From NCBI GenBank assembly GCA_037043235.1, contig JAWRVZ010000056.1, forward strand, positions 186,001 to 250,000: a DNA stretch of 64,000 bases. The letters run 5' to 3'. The translations under genes and the position numbers were made by a program. The first letter of the stretch is position 1, and each line of letters opens with the position of its first letter. The notes under the pieces were generated by a model, which saw only the letters and a list, made by a program, of their open reading frames with translations, made no database searches and had not been told where the DNA came from. This DNA is from Rhodeus uyekii (taxonomy: Eukaryota; Chordata; Actinopteri; Cypriniformes; Acheilognathidae). Shown piece after piece: positions 48,988 through 61,212 of this stretch.

Positions 48988-49723
48988 GTCATGATTCACA
49001 AACGACAGGAAGCAAAATGCAAGTAACTGATTTAATAAATGAAATGATGGAAAGTCACTCTGATGTATGAACACTGATGACACAGGGACTGAGATGGCCA
49101 GGGGTCTCATTTATAAACTGTGCGTAGGATCCCTACTAAAAGTTTACGTACGCTTAAAAGTCAAAAATGGCATACACCAAGAAAAAATTAACTAAAACTA
49201 ACCATCTGTGTCGCCAATTCCCTCTGTCTCCAGAATGTGCAAATACACAGCTCAAAGTTTGCTTTAAGGTCTGCACATTCTCCCATCAAGTTTGTTTTTT
49301 TTTTTGATCACAACCTGCGTGGAAACTGGCGTACATACGTTTCCAGCCCCGTTTTGTGCGTACGCACACTTTATAAATGAGACCCCAGGTGACTTGAAGT
49401 GATGAAGGTGCAGGTGAGATGAAATACACAATCCACAAACGAATAATCCACGATGCACACCAAACAGGAAACACGAAGACCGGGACTTGAATGCAGACAG
49501 GAACAGGCAGAGACTCAAAGCACACGACATTAAAACCACAAGCTGGCAACGGAGAGGAGAAGTGAGTGAGTAAGTAGGGGAAGTGAATGAGCTGCAGTTG
49601 GTCCGGTGATGAGTGGCAGGTAACAGTACTGATCCTCCATGTGGCTTGGAGCCCCGCCTACTGACACACACAACAACAAAGACACATGACAGCAGGAAGC
49701 GATGCATTCATGAACCGTGACAC
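48988..49723. mobile_element. 736-bp insertion inside the Tc1 copy, diverged TIRs
   Basis: CTTCT flanks the insert on both sides (48983-48987 and 49724-49728). Its ends are imperfect inverted repeats: 'gtcatgattca' on the left against the complement of 'tgaaccgtgac' on the right (9 of 11 positions agree). There is no transposase, so it is a non-autonomous element of unknown superfamily. Its own centre carries a further insertion, at 49102-49385. Confidence 0.65.
49102..49385. mobile_element. 284-bp MITE with TIR GGGTCTCATTTATAAA
   Basis: The left end 'gggtctcatttataaa' (49102) is the exact inverse of the right end 'tttataaatgagaccc' (to 49385), and 'tgtgcgta'/'tacgcaca' extends the pairing. 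CAG flanks both sides (49099-49101, 49386-49388). A 3-bp duplication and GGG start suggest a PIF/Harbinger-type MITE, but this is inference. Confidence 0.8.
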
Positions 49724-50197
49724 CTTCTCCCATCTCTTGACTGCATCTCTGGAGCTCAGCCACAGTGATCTTTGGGTTATTCTTTACCTCTCTCACCAAG
49801 GCTCTTCTCCCTTGATAGCTAAGTTTGGCTGGACAGCTAACTCGAGGAAGGGTTCTGGTCATGCCCAACGTCTTCTATTTAAGGATTATGGAGGCCACTG
49901 TGCTCTTAGGAACCTTAAGTGCAGCATAATTTTTTTGTCATCTTGGCCAGCACCTGACAGCACATGACATAAATAAATGAGTGTCACACCAAACGGTCTG
50001 AATACTTAGGACCATGTGATATTTCAGTTTTGCTTTTTTAATAAATCTGCAAAATCGTCAACAATTCTGTGTTTTTGTCAATATGTGGTGCTGTGTGTAC
50101 ATTGAGGGAAAAAAATAAAATAAATTATTTTAGCAAATGGCTGCAATATAACAGAGTGAACATTTTAAGGGGGTCTGAATACTTTCCGTACCCACTG

Positions 50198-51387
50198 TAT
50201 AACTCTTTATGCAGAGTTCAGCTTCAAAAAACTGTCTGAAAGTGTGTGTGAGTGTGTCACGCCCACTGGAGCATTATCAAAAGGATGCATATGTGCTGAA
50301 CATCACTGAAATAAACTAACCCTCAAACAGACACTGCTCTCTGATACTGTGGTATTGTTCTAAAATGAATTTTAACCACTGACTCATCACAACCTCATCT
50401 TTTGGAAATGTACACAAAGATAAATTGCTTTCATAGTGGAGAAAACAGCATCTTCTTGACACGTCTGCTTTGAAACATTCTGTATTGTAAAAATCGCTAT
50501 ATAAATAAAAGGTGACATGTCGACAACAAAAGCCAACTACAGTGTTGGTACAGTGAGAGTGGCTCCAAGTAGATATTTTTCATGAACATCCAATGAATAT
50601 CATAGGCATCTTCTCTTAGGAGACGACAACTTTATTTGTCATTCGTTTTTGTCTTCAAAACATTGCAAACCTTTCATATTCACAAGCAAACGATATTACA
50701 CACTGCATGAAAGGTAATATTTAAAAAAAAATATCTAATAGGGGCAATTTAAGAAGCACAACTGTTTAGTAGGAATTAATCGTCAGTGCTCTTGGGGTCA
50801 GTCCATCTTGCTGTTTCTTTGGCCTGGTGATATAATATTTGTAGTCAAACTCTCCAGGGACAGAATCAGCACACCCACATAACACATGGGATGAGCAAAC
50901 CAATTCACTATGCACCAATCCTCCTAGTCTGCTACATCTCTCATTTAGCTCACTCATATTTCCCCATTTCCTATTACAGCATTTCCTATTATTATTTGTT
51001 TGTTTAATTAAGATAATGAATTTGGTGTGAAACACCGTCAAGGACAGAGGCCAAACCGATAACAGCATTTCACAGGTGACGGAACATTTATTATAGTGAA
51101 ATGTTGTTTGTAAGTTGTTGACAAAGAGGAAATTATTTCCAACCTCCACTGGCCTTTGATTAAGACTGTAATCAACTTCCTAATATTTTCCCAGTTTTTC
51201 TATTTAAAACAATATCACAGACATGTTCTAATGCCTAGTGATCTTCAAATGATCGGTTCAAGTAGGTTGTACGTTCCTGTAGCTCAAACAGTAGAGTGCG
51301 TAGAAAGTTTTACAGTTTTGTAATCTTTTTTTAGATTTTTTCTGAAAAATCTTTTTCAGCATTGTTACTTCTGAACATCAACTTTCT
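50198..51387. other. Non-coding, with L2-type 3' tail and SINE-head fragments
   Basis: At 50467-50518 'ctgtattgtaaaaatcgct' followed by 'atataaataaaaggtgac' closely matches the 3' end of the L2 at 32 kb (plus-strand orientation), a 5'-truncated remnant. At 51274-51300 'cctgtagctcaaacagtag' looks like the A-box part of a tRNA-derived SINE, truncated. No gene is seen. Confidence 0.55.
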
Positions 51388-51650
51388 TTACTCTAAAAAC
51401 ATATGGCACCACCTTTTGTTTTCCCTGTTGAATCTGCAATTAAATCCGCTGAGTGGATTGCATCGTGCAAGCCCAACGCCCGTTGTCTGTAATGGCTTCA
51501 CGCAGCCAGGTTTCAATGAAGCACAAAGCAGCCGATTTTGAAAAGTCTTTTTGCGAGTGAGAAGTAGTCCATCTTTTTTTTTAGTAAGGGACTGGAGATT
51601 TGCTAGATAGATACTTGGAAGCACAGTTTGAAAGTCAGGTTCTCAGAGCT
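51388..51650 (-). pseudogene. LINE endonuclease N-terminal relic, - strand
   Basis: Minus-strand translation begins 'LPSIYLANLQSLTKKKDGLL', matching the 'LPSILLANVQSL' opening of fish LINE endonucleases. After a frameshift the neighbouring frame carries 'ALCF.ETWL' (normally the catalytic TETWL block) and later 'HDAIHS'. The copy is short and broken. It has the same orientation as the 45.5-47.1 kb relic, and could be the far 5' part of that copy or a separate insertion. Confidence 0.6.
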
Positions 51651-52144
51651 CAACCTGCGCACTGGCATGCTTCCCTCATTTATGTCTGACAGCACGTTTG
51701 AACAGAACAGTCCCTCCAACTAGAACGTTCAACAAAACATGAAAAAATCTGGAAAAAAACAACAGAAAATGTTTTCTAGTGTGTTTCTACATGTGTAGTT
51801 TGCCTCTGGTTAATCTGATTAAGAAGACTAAACACAGAACAAACAAACAAAAACAGTAAAAGAATGGGGGGCTCATAATGCCACCTTGTTAATAAAAATC
51901 GGTATAAATATATGCTTGTAAATGTACAAAAGGTACCTATGGAACGTGCATGCCCACATTTAGGACAGAACCTCTAACCATCATGTTTACACACGAACAC
52001 AACACTGCTGCACTTGCTCACAGTTTCTCTCAACATATGGACAGAAGAGGTGTCAGGAAATAAATGGAAAAACCTGCAGTAATTACTTGAAAAAATGTAA
52101 TCTGATTACATAACTTGCATTACTTGTAATGTGTTACAGATAAA
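51651..52144. other. Non-coding sequence
   Basis: No gene recognised. The end (52075-52140, 'aatgtaatctgattacataa') resembles a widespread fish repeat fragment. Confidence 0.45.
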
Positions 52145-52300
52145 ACATTTCTATGCATTTCTATGCTTTAATCCAAAGCAACTTGCATTACATTCAAGGG
52201 AAACATTGAATCAAGTCTTGCTTTCCCTGGGGATTGAACCCATGACCTTGGTATTGTAAACACCAATGCTCTACTGGTTGAGCTTCAGGAAAGCTACACC
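52145..52300 (-). repeat. tRNA-like SINE fragment
   Basis: On the minus strand 'gctcaaccagtagagcattg' (A-box region) is followed about 40 nt later by 'ggtcatgggttcaatcccc' (B-box region), then a short body with 'aagcaagacttgattcaat'. This is the head of a tRNA-derived SINE seen widely in cyprinids. Not a functional tRNA, since the stem pairing is lost. Confidence 0.65.
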
Positions 52301-55300
52301 CAGTGTAAACTCACACAATCTGGGTCATGGTGTTCACTGTCAGAAAGACCCATTAGTATTTGACCACATACTAGTCAGAAATCTTGCTTTTACGCTTTTG
52401 GCAGTTTTGGACAAAACTCAGCATCTTTGATTCCAACTGTACAGGCACTGCTTACGAGCAGAAAAAAAAAATCATGGAAGAGTTTATATTCATTATTTAG
52501 TCTATTGCTATTTGAAAACTTGCCCTAGTCCTCCTGTAAATAATTGATGAACAGTTGTATAAGTTACAGTTAGAAGACTACCACTGGCATTGCACAGAGA
52601 AAGCCATAACGCTTTTATGGAGCTTAATTTTCACTGGATTACACATAAATAGCTTCTTTTTTCACGTAATTGAATTGAAGGATTTAACGGTAGCTCAAAC
52701 TCCTCATTTCACACAAGTCTCTATGCAGAACGGTTAACTGTGGCAACAAAGGACAAATAGGGCAAAGCTTCCTTCCAGATTCATGCTTGATTTAATAAAG
52801 ATTTTTTTCCATAGCTTAAAAATAAAATAAAAATTCACCCATGTCAATCTTGTTTAAATTTTAATGGTATTGTATTAAAAGTAGATTTCCTCCAGACTTA
52901 CCTGCCCGAGGCATGTGATGCTCAATTGCACACAAAGTCGTTTACACTGATTGTGAAAAGCTAGTACTGAGCTGTAATTGTCACATGAAAAAACTTAAAT
53001 GCATGATAGTAAATGTTACATTTAAAATCACTGGGTGTACCGAGGGCATCGAAATAAACATTATATTATTAAAATCGGTTATGTTGTGCCACTACTTGAT
53101 AAAAAGCAGATGTGCTATTTACCTTGCTCCAGTTGACCTCACATCTAACAATCAGAGCAAGATAAATTAATATTGATTTTGCACTATTAGTGGCTGTTGT
53201 GTATTTCACAAAATTGTATAACTATACACTATAGAAATTAACCAAATACTACTTAAATTTTCATCAAGACCTATTTAGTTTTGAGGGGGAAACGATATAC
53301 AATCAGAGAATGGGGCATACAAGAAGAAACAAGGTTGTGACTGTTTGGGACAGTTTTCAATAAGCATGCTCTTTTTCAAATACAGCATGATTGTTACATT
53401 TTAAAAATAAAATAAAATAATAATGTAATTCTAGTATATTTCTATATTAACTGCATTTATTTTATTAATTTTTTGGACTACTTAAAACGTTAGTGGTTTT
53501 GGTTGTCAAAAACAGGCAAAATTATATATTTTATAACCCTTTTCTGACCTCAAAGTTAGTTCTTCATGGTACAATGAGCTTCATTTTTTAAAGGGGTTCA
53601 TGAGCTTAGACATCTTTTATTTTTTATTGAATTGTTGACATAAGAGGTCATCAGAGTATAAGAATAATAATTATCATTGTGGAAAGTGCCTATTATGACT
53701 TAATAGACAGGAGAAAGAAGAAAATCAACACCTACTTCATCATTGCATGTTAGTGAGATAACGAGGAGAGAAGAGTGATACAGGATCACTGGACTAAAAA
53801 TAACATTACCTTCAAAATTGTCCTAATGCTGGGAAAGTAGTTATTTATTTTCAGCAATATGAACGTCTCAGATGAGCATTATTTATTTGTATTCGGAACA
53901 TTTCACTGTATATTCTTTGGTAAATTAGTCACAATTTTGGCACAGGCTTTCATGTTATGGACTTGAATGTAATGAGACAACATGTAAGTAAGTGTGTTCA
54001 TTCTAAAACCTAATCTGTGACCAGTGATTTCTTATTATGATTTATCTAGCTACTTTTAATTTATTTTATATGCGTCAATAAATCACACTAACGACTAAAC
54101 GGTCAACTTCACATTGTTTCTCTTTTGAATTGTGTTTTTGGATTGTGTGAATTAACTGTGATTAAATTACATATAGAAATCGATAAAAGAACATTCCCAA
54201 ATTACCTGTTTAGATGAGGTCCAGTCATTTTTTAACTTTTCTGATATCATTTTAAACAGGAAGTGCTAGGCCAGACATTTTTCTTGGCACAGATAGCTTG
54301 GCAGTTCTGCCCACACACCCACAAAATATCCTCCCATGTTGCCTTTGTAAAGTTACATGCTCATCGGGGACACAATATACTCACACAGATACCAAAATAG
54401 TCCATTGGCATAGCACTTAAGAGTTTGCCCATAGGAAGAACAGTCATGTGTTGCTAATTTGGGGTCTTAATATGAGGTCTTGTTGATGATGCTGGAAGGA
54501 ATTGAAGACTACAGGGAACTGGTGTGAATGAAACATTTCCAAATCACTGGCTGAGCAGAACTGAACCAATGCACACTTTCAAGCAAGGTAAAAAATACTG
54601 TACATGACAACATACAGAAGTAAGCATGCAGTTTATACACAGAACAACAAGATTAAAATGCAAAGCAAAAAGGCTTTGTCTTCGTACTCCAGAGTGTTCT
54701 CATTCCCTTTGTGAGTGTCCTCTAATGGAGTATTGCTTGGAAGTGGTCTTAAAAGATTTTGCTTCAACTAAGTATAAATGTCCATATTAAAAGGTAGATT
54801 ATGTAACTCTATGAAGAAATTCAGATATGCACTACTTGAAGATGTTCTGTAAGTGTTTTTAAATAGATTGCTAAAACAATTCCATTTATCATAAAACCGA
54901 ATATTATTTAGGTTAAAAGCAACAATGGACCACTTTTTCTGGAAATAAATCCAACCGATAATACACTTGGCTCAAATCCAAAAGCTGTTCTCTGTTCTCA
55001 TCATTTCAACATAAACTCCTGTTTCTAATCAAAAATGACTCTTTTAGCAAGTCCATACAGAATCTGCACTGACCGAAACTTCCACAAAATTGAAATACAT
55101 GTGATTCAAAGTTATATCTGCTGCCCATTGTATTGTTTTGTTTGATAAGTGTTAAAATAATGTGATCTGACACATGCTCTCAGACTCATAACTGTCTGAT
55201 CATTATCATGATCATTTCATATCGCATAGAAACTGATACGTTTTTGTTTTGTTTCTCTGCCAGGAAACAAAGTTATATTTCCCAGTAACTTTTCTCTGGA

Positions 55301-58300
55301 TTTACCAAAGTTTGGCAGTGGCAAATCACATGTTTGACCCTATCATGATGAACACTGTTTAATATTCTTTATTTCCTTTCAAATTACAAACATTTATCTT
55401 CCCTTTAGTTATTCCCCATTTCTATTGTCATAGAAATCGAAGCAGACAAAGCTGCCAGACTGGGGTCCAGTGAAGGATTGTAGTAGTCTGAGGTTGAGCT
55501 CAAAACAAATATGCGTTAACAACATGTCTGTGAGGGATTTATTCCAGGAATGCCTCTGATGGCAGTTATACGATATGGTGTGGAGTATTTTTTATAGCTG
55601 TATCGAACATAAATACACAAAATGAACAATGAAATAAAATATAGACACATTCATGTCATACATTTTTTACAGTAATATAGTACAGAATCATACACTAGCA
55701 ATTATACTATAACAATACAGTAATCAGCAATGTTGTAATATATTCATACCATGTACAGTATAAATACAGAGCAGATATCTGTAAGAAAGCATCTGACTTG
55801 GCTTAGTTAGTGACAGGAGAGCATGCTATAGATCTGACCATTTATTTTATGTATTGTAGCTGTCAACGGTCAAATCTCAAGATGAGATATGAGCAGCTTT
55901 CCTCATCAAACATGTATAGCGTGCATTGTTTGCTTGAACATATAAACACAGAGTAACAGTATTTTCTGCATATAAAATATCCCATTTTCCAGAGCACCAC
56001 TGGCTACTGCAAATCACAAACAAGATCCACTAAAGTGAATCATCTCCCTTAGATTTCTTAAATGGCTCAATAAATGTATAGTAAAACCCATAATAACAAC
56101 AATAAACCTTTTGTGTAAAAGTGGCCTAGAGTACTGGTAGATAATAGCAGACAGCTGTTGGCAGCAGGGATTCTGGGTAGGAGGACGTCTGTGATGAGTT
56201 TGTTCTATACTTGCCTGTATTGAAGTTTTAGTTATGATGCAACCTTATGATGGAATTTAAGGAAACAATAGTCTGTTTACTGGTCCTAGAGTCAATTATA
56301 CTAGACTAGTTCCCCAACTAGATACCATCGTTACTGCTATTAACAGCGAGTAGTTGTGGGTTACATAAACTAAATGAAAATAAAAATAACTCTTGCTTTT
56401 AAGCAGGTGGAAACTACATTCTCTGTACTCTATTGTACAGTCATGTGAAAACCCTGTACTGTGCTCATGAGGCATATTAAATGGACTATCATTTCAAATC
56501 ATTAAGCACAGTTCAGCTATTGCATTAATTTGATATCAATACAAAACCAGCTTTAGAGACCATGTGGTGTGACCCAAGAGTGTTTTTATTTCATTTTATA
56601 AGAATCCAGATTTGTCCAGGGGAAAGAAAATTCCCTCACCAATCCATCTCGTTGATCCATGCACATTAATTAGGCACTCTTGAGCTAAGCGCTGACTCCA
56701 TTCTTTTGCATCTCATCACCTTGTTTTTTTAGACCATACCCATAGTGCTTTTCATGCAATTCCTGACAGGAGGTCAGTTATTCAAATAAATAATAAAGCT
56801 TGTATAATTAACTAACCATGATTAATTTATTGAACTGCATTGGCCTTGGAGAAGTGAACAAAGTAATACACTACAAACTCATTATACATCACTATACATC
56901 ATACTAAAACAGGTTGGCCTTTCTTTCTAGTTAAAGTCACGTTATAAAGAAACAGAATAATTGTCTATTATATATTATCTATTGATGATATATTGTATAT
57001 CTATTGATGATATATGGCTGATATATTATCGATTGTATATTAATTATTTGTGATACTGCTTTGCAAACTCACAGGTTAAGTTATGAACGTGTTCATTGGA
57101 AATGCATATGGTTCATACAGATCTTTTTGATTTAAACTGCAGGTTTGCAAATAAACCTCTCCATAAGGGCCTTGTCAAAGGGAGTCCATTTTTAACCTTC
57201 TTTTAAGCCTTCTATAGACGTGGAATTAAAAAGTTGCTGAAAAAGACTTTACGTTGCATTGCTTCTATCCAGTTAAAGGTGCTTTCAGGATAATGTGGTG
57301 CACTGTACTGTAAAATCGTGGCCATGTATACAGAAATTATGTAGTTTGCGTGTCTGCTCTTAACTATAAGAGGCCTTATCATTCTAAATTTGAAGTTACA
57401 GAGTAATATGATTAAAATTACATTAACCCCTAGCTGCTTCTTTTTGATCTGTTCTGACATAATGTGATGGAACACAGTACCATATTTCCTCTAGCATTTT
57501 TGATTTGTCTCCTACTCCATTGAGTCATATTAACTTGAGTCAACTTAAGAAGTTAAAGTATCTATCTATCCATACTGTTATACCAACTAAACAGAATACA
57601 GTTGAAATTTTTATAGTCATGCTGCTTAAAAAGACAAAATCGATGATGGGCATTTAAAGACATAGTTTGTTTGTTTGTTTTCTCATCTACACTGTAATTA
57701 ATGTTATGCTCTGTGAATCACTAATTACTGTGATTTTCTCCAGCAGTGAGGCAGAGAGCACAGAAAATGCACTGACAGCTATCAGCATGCATTTCAGGAG
57801 AAAGGGTGATTTCTGTCACAATTCCACAGAACATACACTGTCGTTTTCTCAGTGATTTATATTTAGTTTGTTGAGAATTCAGCTTGTTTGTTCAAGTGTT
57901 GCTTTGATGGGGTTGTATTGACAGTTAAAACAGCTGGTTAATTGACCGTGGATTAGCAATGCCACTCATTCTGAATGGACTGGCAGGAAATCTCAGGTGT
58001 TGAACATAATTACTTGCACAGTGCAATAAATCTGCTATAAATCCTGAGAAAATATGAGGGTAAATCGTCTATATAATTGTTCATAATATTTTACCATAAT
58101 ATTGATTCTCTTATGTGCATTTTCTAATTACTTCCCATGCAGGTGTTGCACGCTTTACCTGATAATTAGTCTCTTAAATCAGAACATAGAACAGGACCTG
58201 CTTGTTTGAGTGGGTTTTTATCAAAGTTAGTGATGTGAAGAGGAACTGGATCAAGCCTCTAATGAGGAACCGTGTTTATTTACTTCGTTGAGTGCCAATT

Positions 58301-58761
58301 GTTCACCATCCATCCACGCCATGTCTTCACCTGCAGTTTCTCCTGCCATTACAGGCCATTAATCTTCAGCAGGAGGTGCAGTGATCTCAAGCTAAATATA
58401 GCTGTTTGTCTGTGGGTTTGTGCAGAGTTGCTGAATGAGTGATCATTGTTTTGAGGATTATTCCTCTGAAAGCTACACTTCCTTTTCTCTCATTCAGCCC
58501 ATGAATCAGCCGTGCAGGTCTGCAGGGGACTCCTTATTTTAAAGCATATTATTCTAATGATCTTATTCAAAAAAAGTTGTTCTGTTTATTTCTATGTTTA
58601 ACTTTATTGCTTAATATTAACTATGAAACATAGAACAATTTTTTTGTTTCTTTATTTTAGTAATAGGTATTTATGATGAAAAAAACAACAACCTATATCT
58701 GAAACAGAACAATAATTTATTGTTTCTATGTATATTTTTTGTTAGTTAGTTTTAGTTGTGC
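52301..58761. other. 6.5 kb AT-rich gene-free stretch
   Basis: Open frames are short and lack domains (52555-52737, 52985-53170, 57212-57475, 57667-57855). I saw no convincing exon, structured RNA or transposon terminus. AT-repeat patches occur near 56970-57050 ('ctattgatgatatat' twice). Confidence 0.5.
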
Positions 58762-59477
58762 TCCGTTGAAAACCCTATAGTAACACTTTCTGTGACTACA
58801 TCGTGAATCATGTGTGAAATCAAACCAATGGTGTGAATGTACGCCAGAGACAGGATGACTTCATGAACCAGGAACCTATAAAAGCATGCCAAATGCCTGA
58901 AGCGGCAGATTACGTGTCTTCAGTAAATGCTATCTGGTGAAACGTGCCTGGTGTGTTTATGAAATATTACTAGCTAGTTTATAAAGACCAGGGAATCCCA
59001 AACAATATCATAGCAAGTGAACAATTCTGACTTTGTGTCACTACTTGCTCTCACTACTTCATGGGCAGGTAAACACACAATTTGTGTGTTCATTGTCTGG
59101 AAGCAGAGCATGGATGGTCAGAGCTTGAGGGTGCTGGCTGCAAACCGTTACGCTCCGCTCCTGCCTATTGGTCTTTGAAGATGCTGCCCAGCTCGCGGTC
59201 CTCAGGGTTTGAGTCCCGCTTCTGAGAGGACAATTAAAGAAAAATATCAGCATTTTCTTATGGTCACCTCTCTCTCGCTCAGGTTCCAGGAGGCTGCCAA
59301 ACAGGAGGCGGCATTCCAGAAATTGTAAACTTTTAAAGTTAGAAACTTGACTGGAACCTCCTGAATAGGTTCAAAGGGGGCCCTGGAGCACCAAGGTCAA
59401 ATCTCAGGCCAGCACTTTATGTACTGCAGGAAACGTGTAACTAGAGGGTCCCTCTCCAAAGGAGTCATCAGCTAGAC

Positions 59478-60219
59478 CAGGGGTGGGCAAACTATTTGTC
59501 TCGCGGGCCACATTGGTTTCTTAAAATTGACAGATGGGCTGGGGTGAAGGTCGTACCTGTGCATTTACTTATAAGAAATCCTAGAAAACCTGTATAAAGT
59601 ATAGTTTGGTCTTAAATCACTAGACTGGGACACGTGAAATTACAACAAAACAATATGAATGAATGTGACTGAATCATATATTTGCCTCAGCTCTAGATTG
59701 ACAATCACAGGCGTCCAATCCCAACTGGCCTCTGGAAAAAAGGGAACTAACCAATGACGATTGATGTTACTATTACAAGAGTAAGCCCCGCCCCACAACT
59801 GACAAAAATAAAAGTGCTCGCGTGAGCAAAAACAGCAATCGAGAGCGGGCGAATGTTCGAGCACGCTCAGATTAGATGTCACGCGCGCGCGAGTGATTAA
59901 AATGAGCTCGCGGGTACCCATGTTTATGTGTAGCTCTGTTTTCCGCTCGCGGATGTAATTTACGAGTGCGCAAACATCAGTTTTGCCCTCGTTCCTTTTT
60001 AGCACGGAATTAACGCCATAAAGGGGGGTGTAGAGGGGTTTGCGACACACGCCTACTCTCAACCACAGCTTCAGTGCTACTGCCGCTTACAGCCACAACA
60101 GAGTGACAGGGAAATGTAAAATGAAGGAGGTTTAATACAGGTTCGGCAAGTTCAGCGGGCCGGATTAAAAAGCCCCATGGGCCGGATATAGCCTGCGGGC
60201 CGTAGTTTGCCCACCCCTG
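59478..60219. mobile_element. Non-autonomous hAT transposon (742 bp) inside the DIRS-like element
   Basis: TIRs are 'caggggtgggcaaacta' (59478) and the inverse 'tagtttgcccacccctg' (to 60219), perfectly matching over 17 bp. Flanks are AGCTAGAC (59470-59477) and AGCTAGAT (60220-60227), an 8-bp duplication with one mismatch, as expected for hAT. 'gcgggcc' subterminal motifs appear at both ends. The interior has a CpG-rich stretch ('cacgcgcgcgcgag' near 59880) and no transposase; a 140-codon minus-strand frame (59640-60062) has no known domain. Confidence 0.92.
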
Positions 60220-60308
60220 AGCTAGATCCAGTTACCTGTCATATTGGCTCCATGCTGGAGTTCCTACAAGAGTGATTCACTGCTGGGTTATCCCCTTCCA
60301 CCCTAAAG

Positions 60309-60880
60309 GTGTATATGGATGCCATAGGTGCTTACCACATCCCTTTGCATGACATGTCTTTGGGGAGGTACGCACTAGTTACAAGTTTCCTCTCTCTCCT
60401 TACCATTACAACCCTAAAAAGAATGGGATATCTTCAAGCCCTGTCGGTTTCTCCCTCTTGTTTAAAATTCGCCCCCAGTGTGGTGAAGGACTTACACCCT
60501 AGACTGGGTTATTTGCCTAAAGTACCAACTAATGTGGCACACACTATCGTATTGCAAGCTTTCTATCCTCCCCCTTTCAAGATCATGACCAGTAGCAAGG
60601 AAATCTGCTTTGTCAAGTACTTGCACTGGACGCATATGGCCACTGAGCTTCCCTGTGGCGCAAGTCAGATCAACTGTTTGTTTCCTTTGGGCCCCTCTTT
60701 TCAAAACAGAGCTTGAGCAAGTGGATAGTTGAGGCTATCGCTCTTGCTTATGAGTCGGCCAGTTTGCCTTCCCCTAGTGTGGCCACTTCTAAGGCTCTTT
60801 TGTCAGGAGTTTCTCTTTCAGAGGTTTGTGATGTGTTGGTTCTTCCCTGCACACCTTTATTAGGTTTTACCAGTTAACCC
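60309..60880 (+). pseudogene. DIRS-like polyprotein relic: C-terminal part with tyrosine recombinase end
   Basis: Translation gives 'YMDAIGAYHIPLHDMSLGRY' near 60309, and 'LQALSVSPSCLKFAPS' and 'LHPRLGYLPKVPTNVAHT' at about 60435-60545, a pattern I associate with fish DIRS-type elements. Farther on, in another frame, 'SLPSPSVAT' and 'SKALLSGVSLSEVCDVLV' (about 60760-60840), then 'LHTFIRFYQLTLN' (about 60850), match the end of the tyrosine recombinase. The frame is broken and much of the RT region is absent. Confidence 0.6.
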
Positions 60881-61212
60881 TTAACAGAGCTCTGGGAAAA
60901 GTGTTTATGTAGTGCTCTATATTAAAGGTCTCTGTTATGAATGTAACCTTGGTTCCCTGAAGAGGGAACGAGACTCTGCATTACCTCACCACACCTCCTG
61001 CATGCCTGCCAATGACTTACTTCAGGCACAATTTGGCATGCTATCATGGCATCCTGGTTCATGAAGTGAACTTGTCTCCGACTTCAATTCACACCATTGG
61101 TTCGATTTCACACTTACTTTGCAACGTAGTCAAGCAAAAAGTTCCCGTAGCGTTTTCGACGCAGCATCTCATTCCTTTTTCAGGGAACCAAGATTACATT
61201 CGTAACAGAGAC

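Larger units (their letters stand above)
48228..50197 (-). mobile_element. Tc1-like transposon with nested insertions
   Basis: The ends 'cagtgggtacggaaa' (from 48228) and 'tttccgtacccactg' (to 50197) are inverted and flanked by TA (48226-48227, 50198-50199). The arms share 'gcagccatttgctaaaat' and 'ggaccatgtgatatttcagt'-type blocks. The transposase, on the minus strand, is degraded: 'VREVKNNPKITVAELQRCSQE' lies at about 49720-49800, with further pieces at 48440-48980. The copy is interrupted by a 736-bp insert at 48988-49723, and from memory of the family it also seems to lack a stretch near 49950 where 'cagcacctgaca' follows directly. Confidence 0.85.
58762..61212 (+). mobile_element. DIRS-like retroelement with inverted terminal repeats, split by a hAT
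   Basis: The left arm (58762-58955: 'cgttgaaaac', 'gtgtgaaatcaaaccaatgg', 'gacttcatgaaccagga', TATA-like 'cctataaaagcatgcc') aligns with the reverse complement of 60985-61165 ('cgtcgaaaac', 'gtgtgaaatcgaaccaatgg', 'cacttcatgaaccagga'). Inverted, not direct, terminal repeats are the mark of DIRS-type elements. A second inverted pair (60928-60976 and 61164-61212, 'gtctctgtta' ends) sits on the right. The interior carries the degraded coding region at 60309-60880. Confidence 0.75.

Noticed and set aside
49264..49868. Minus-strand frames of 147 and 112 codons
   Set aside because: They run across the nested MITE and the 736-bp element into Tc1 remnants, so they are chance fusions of repeats.
52200..52300. 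tRNA gene on the minus strand
   Set aside because: It has the same structure as a SINE head; the stems do not pair.
59640..60062. A 140-codon minus-strand frame inside the hAT
   Set aside because: It has no transposase or other known motif, and the element is otherwise a typical non-autonomous copy.
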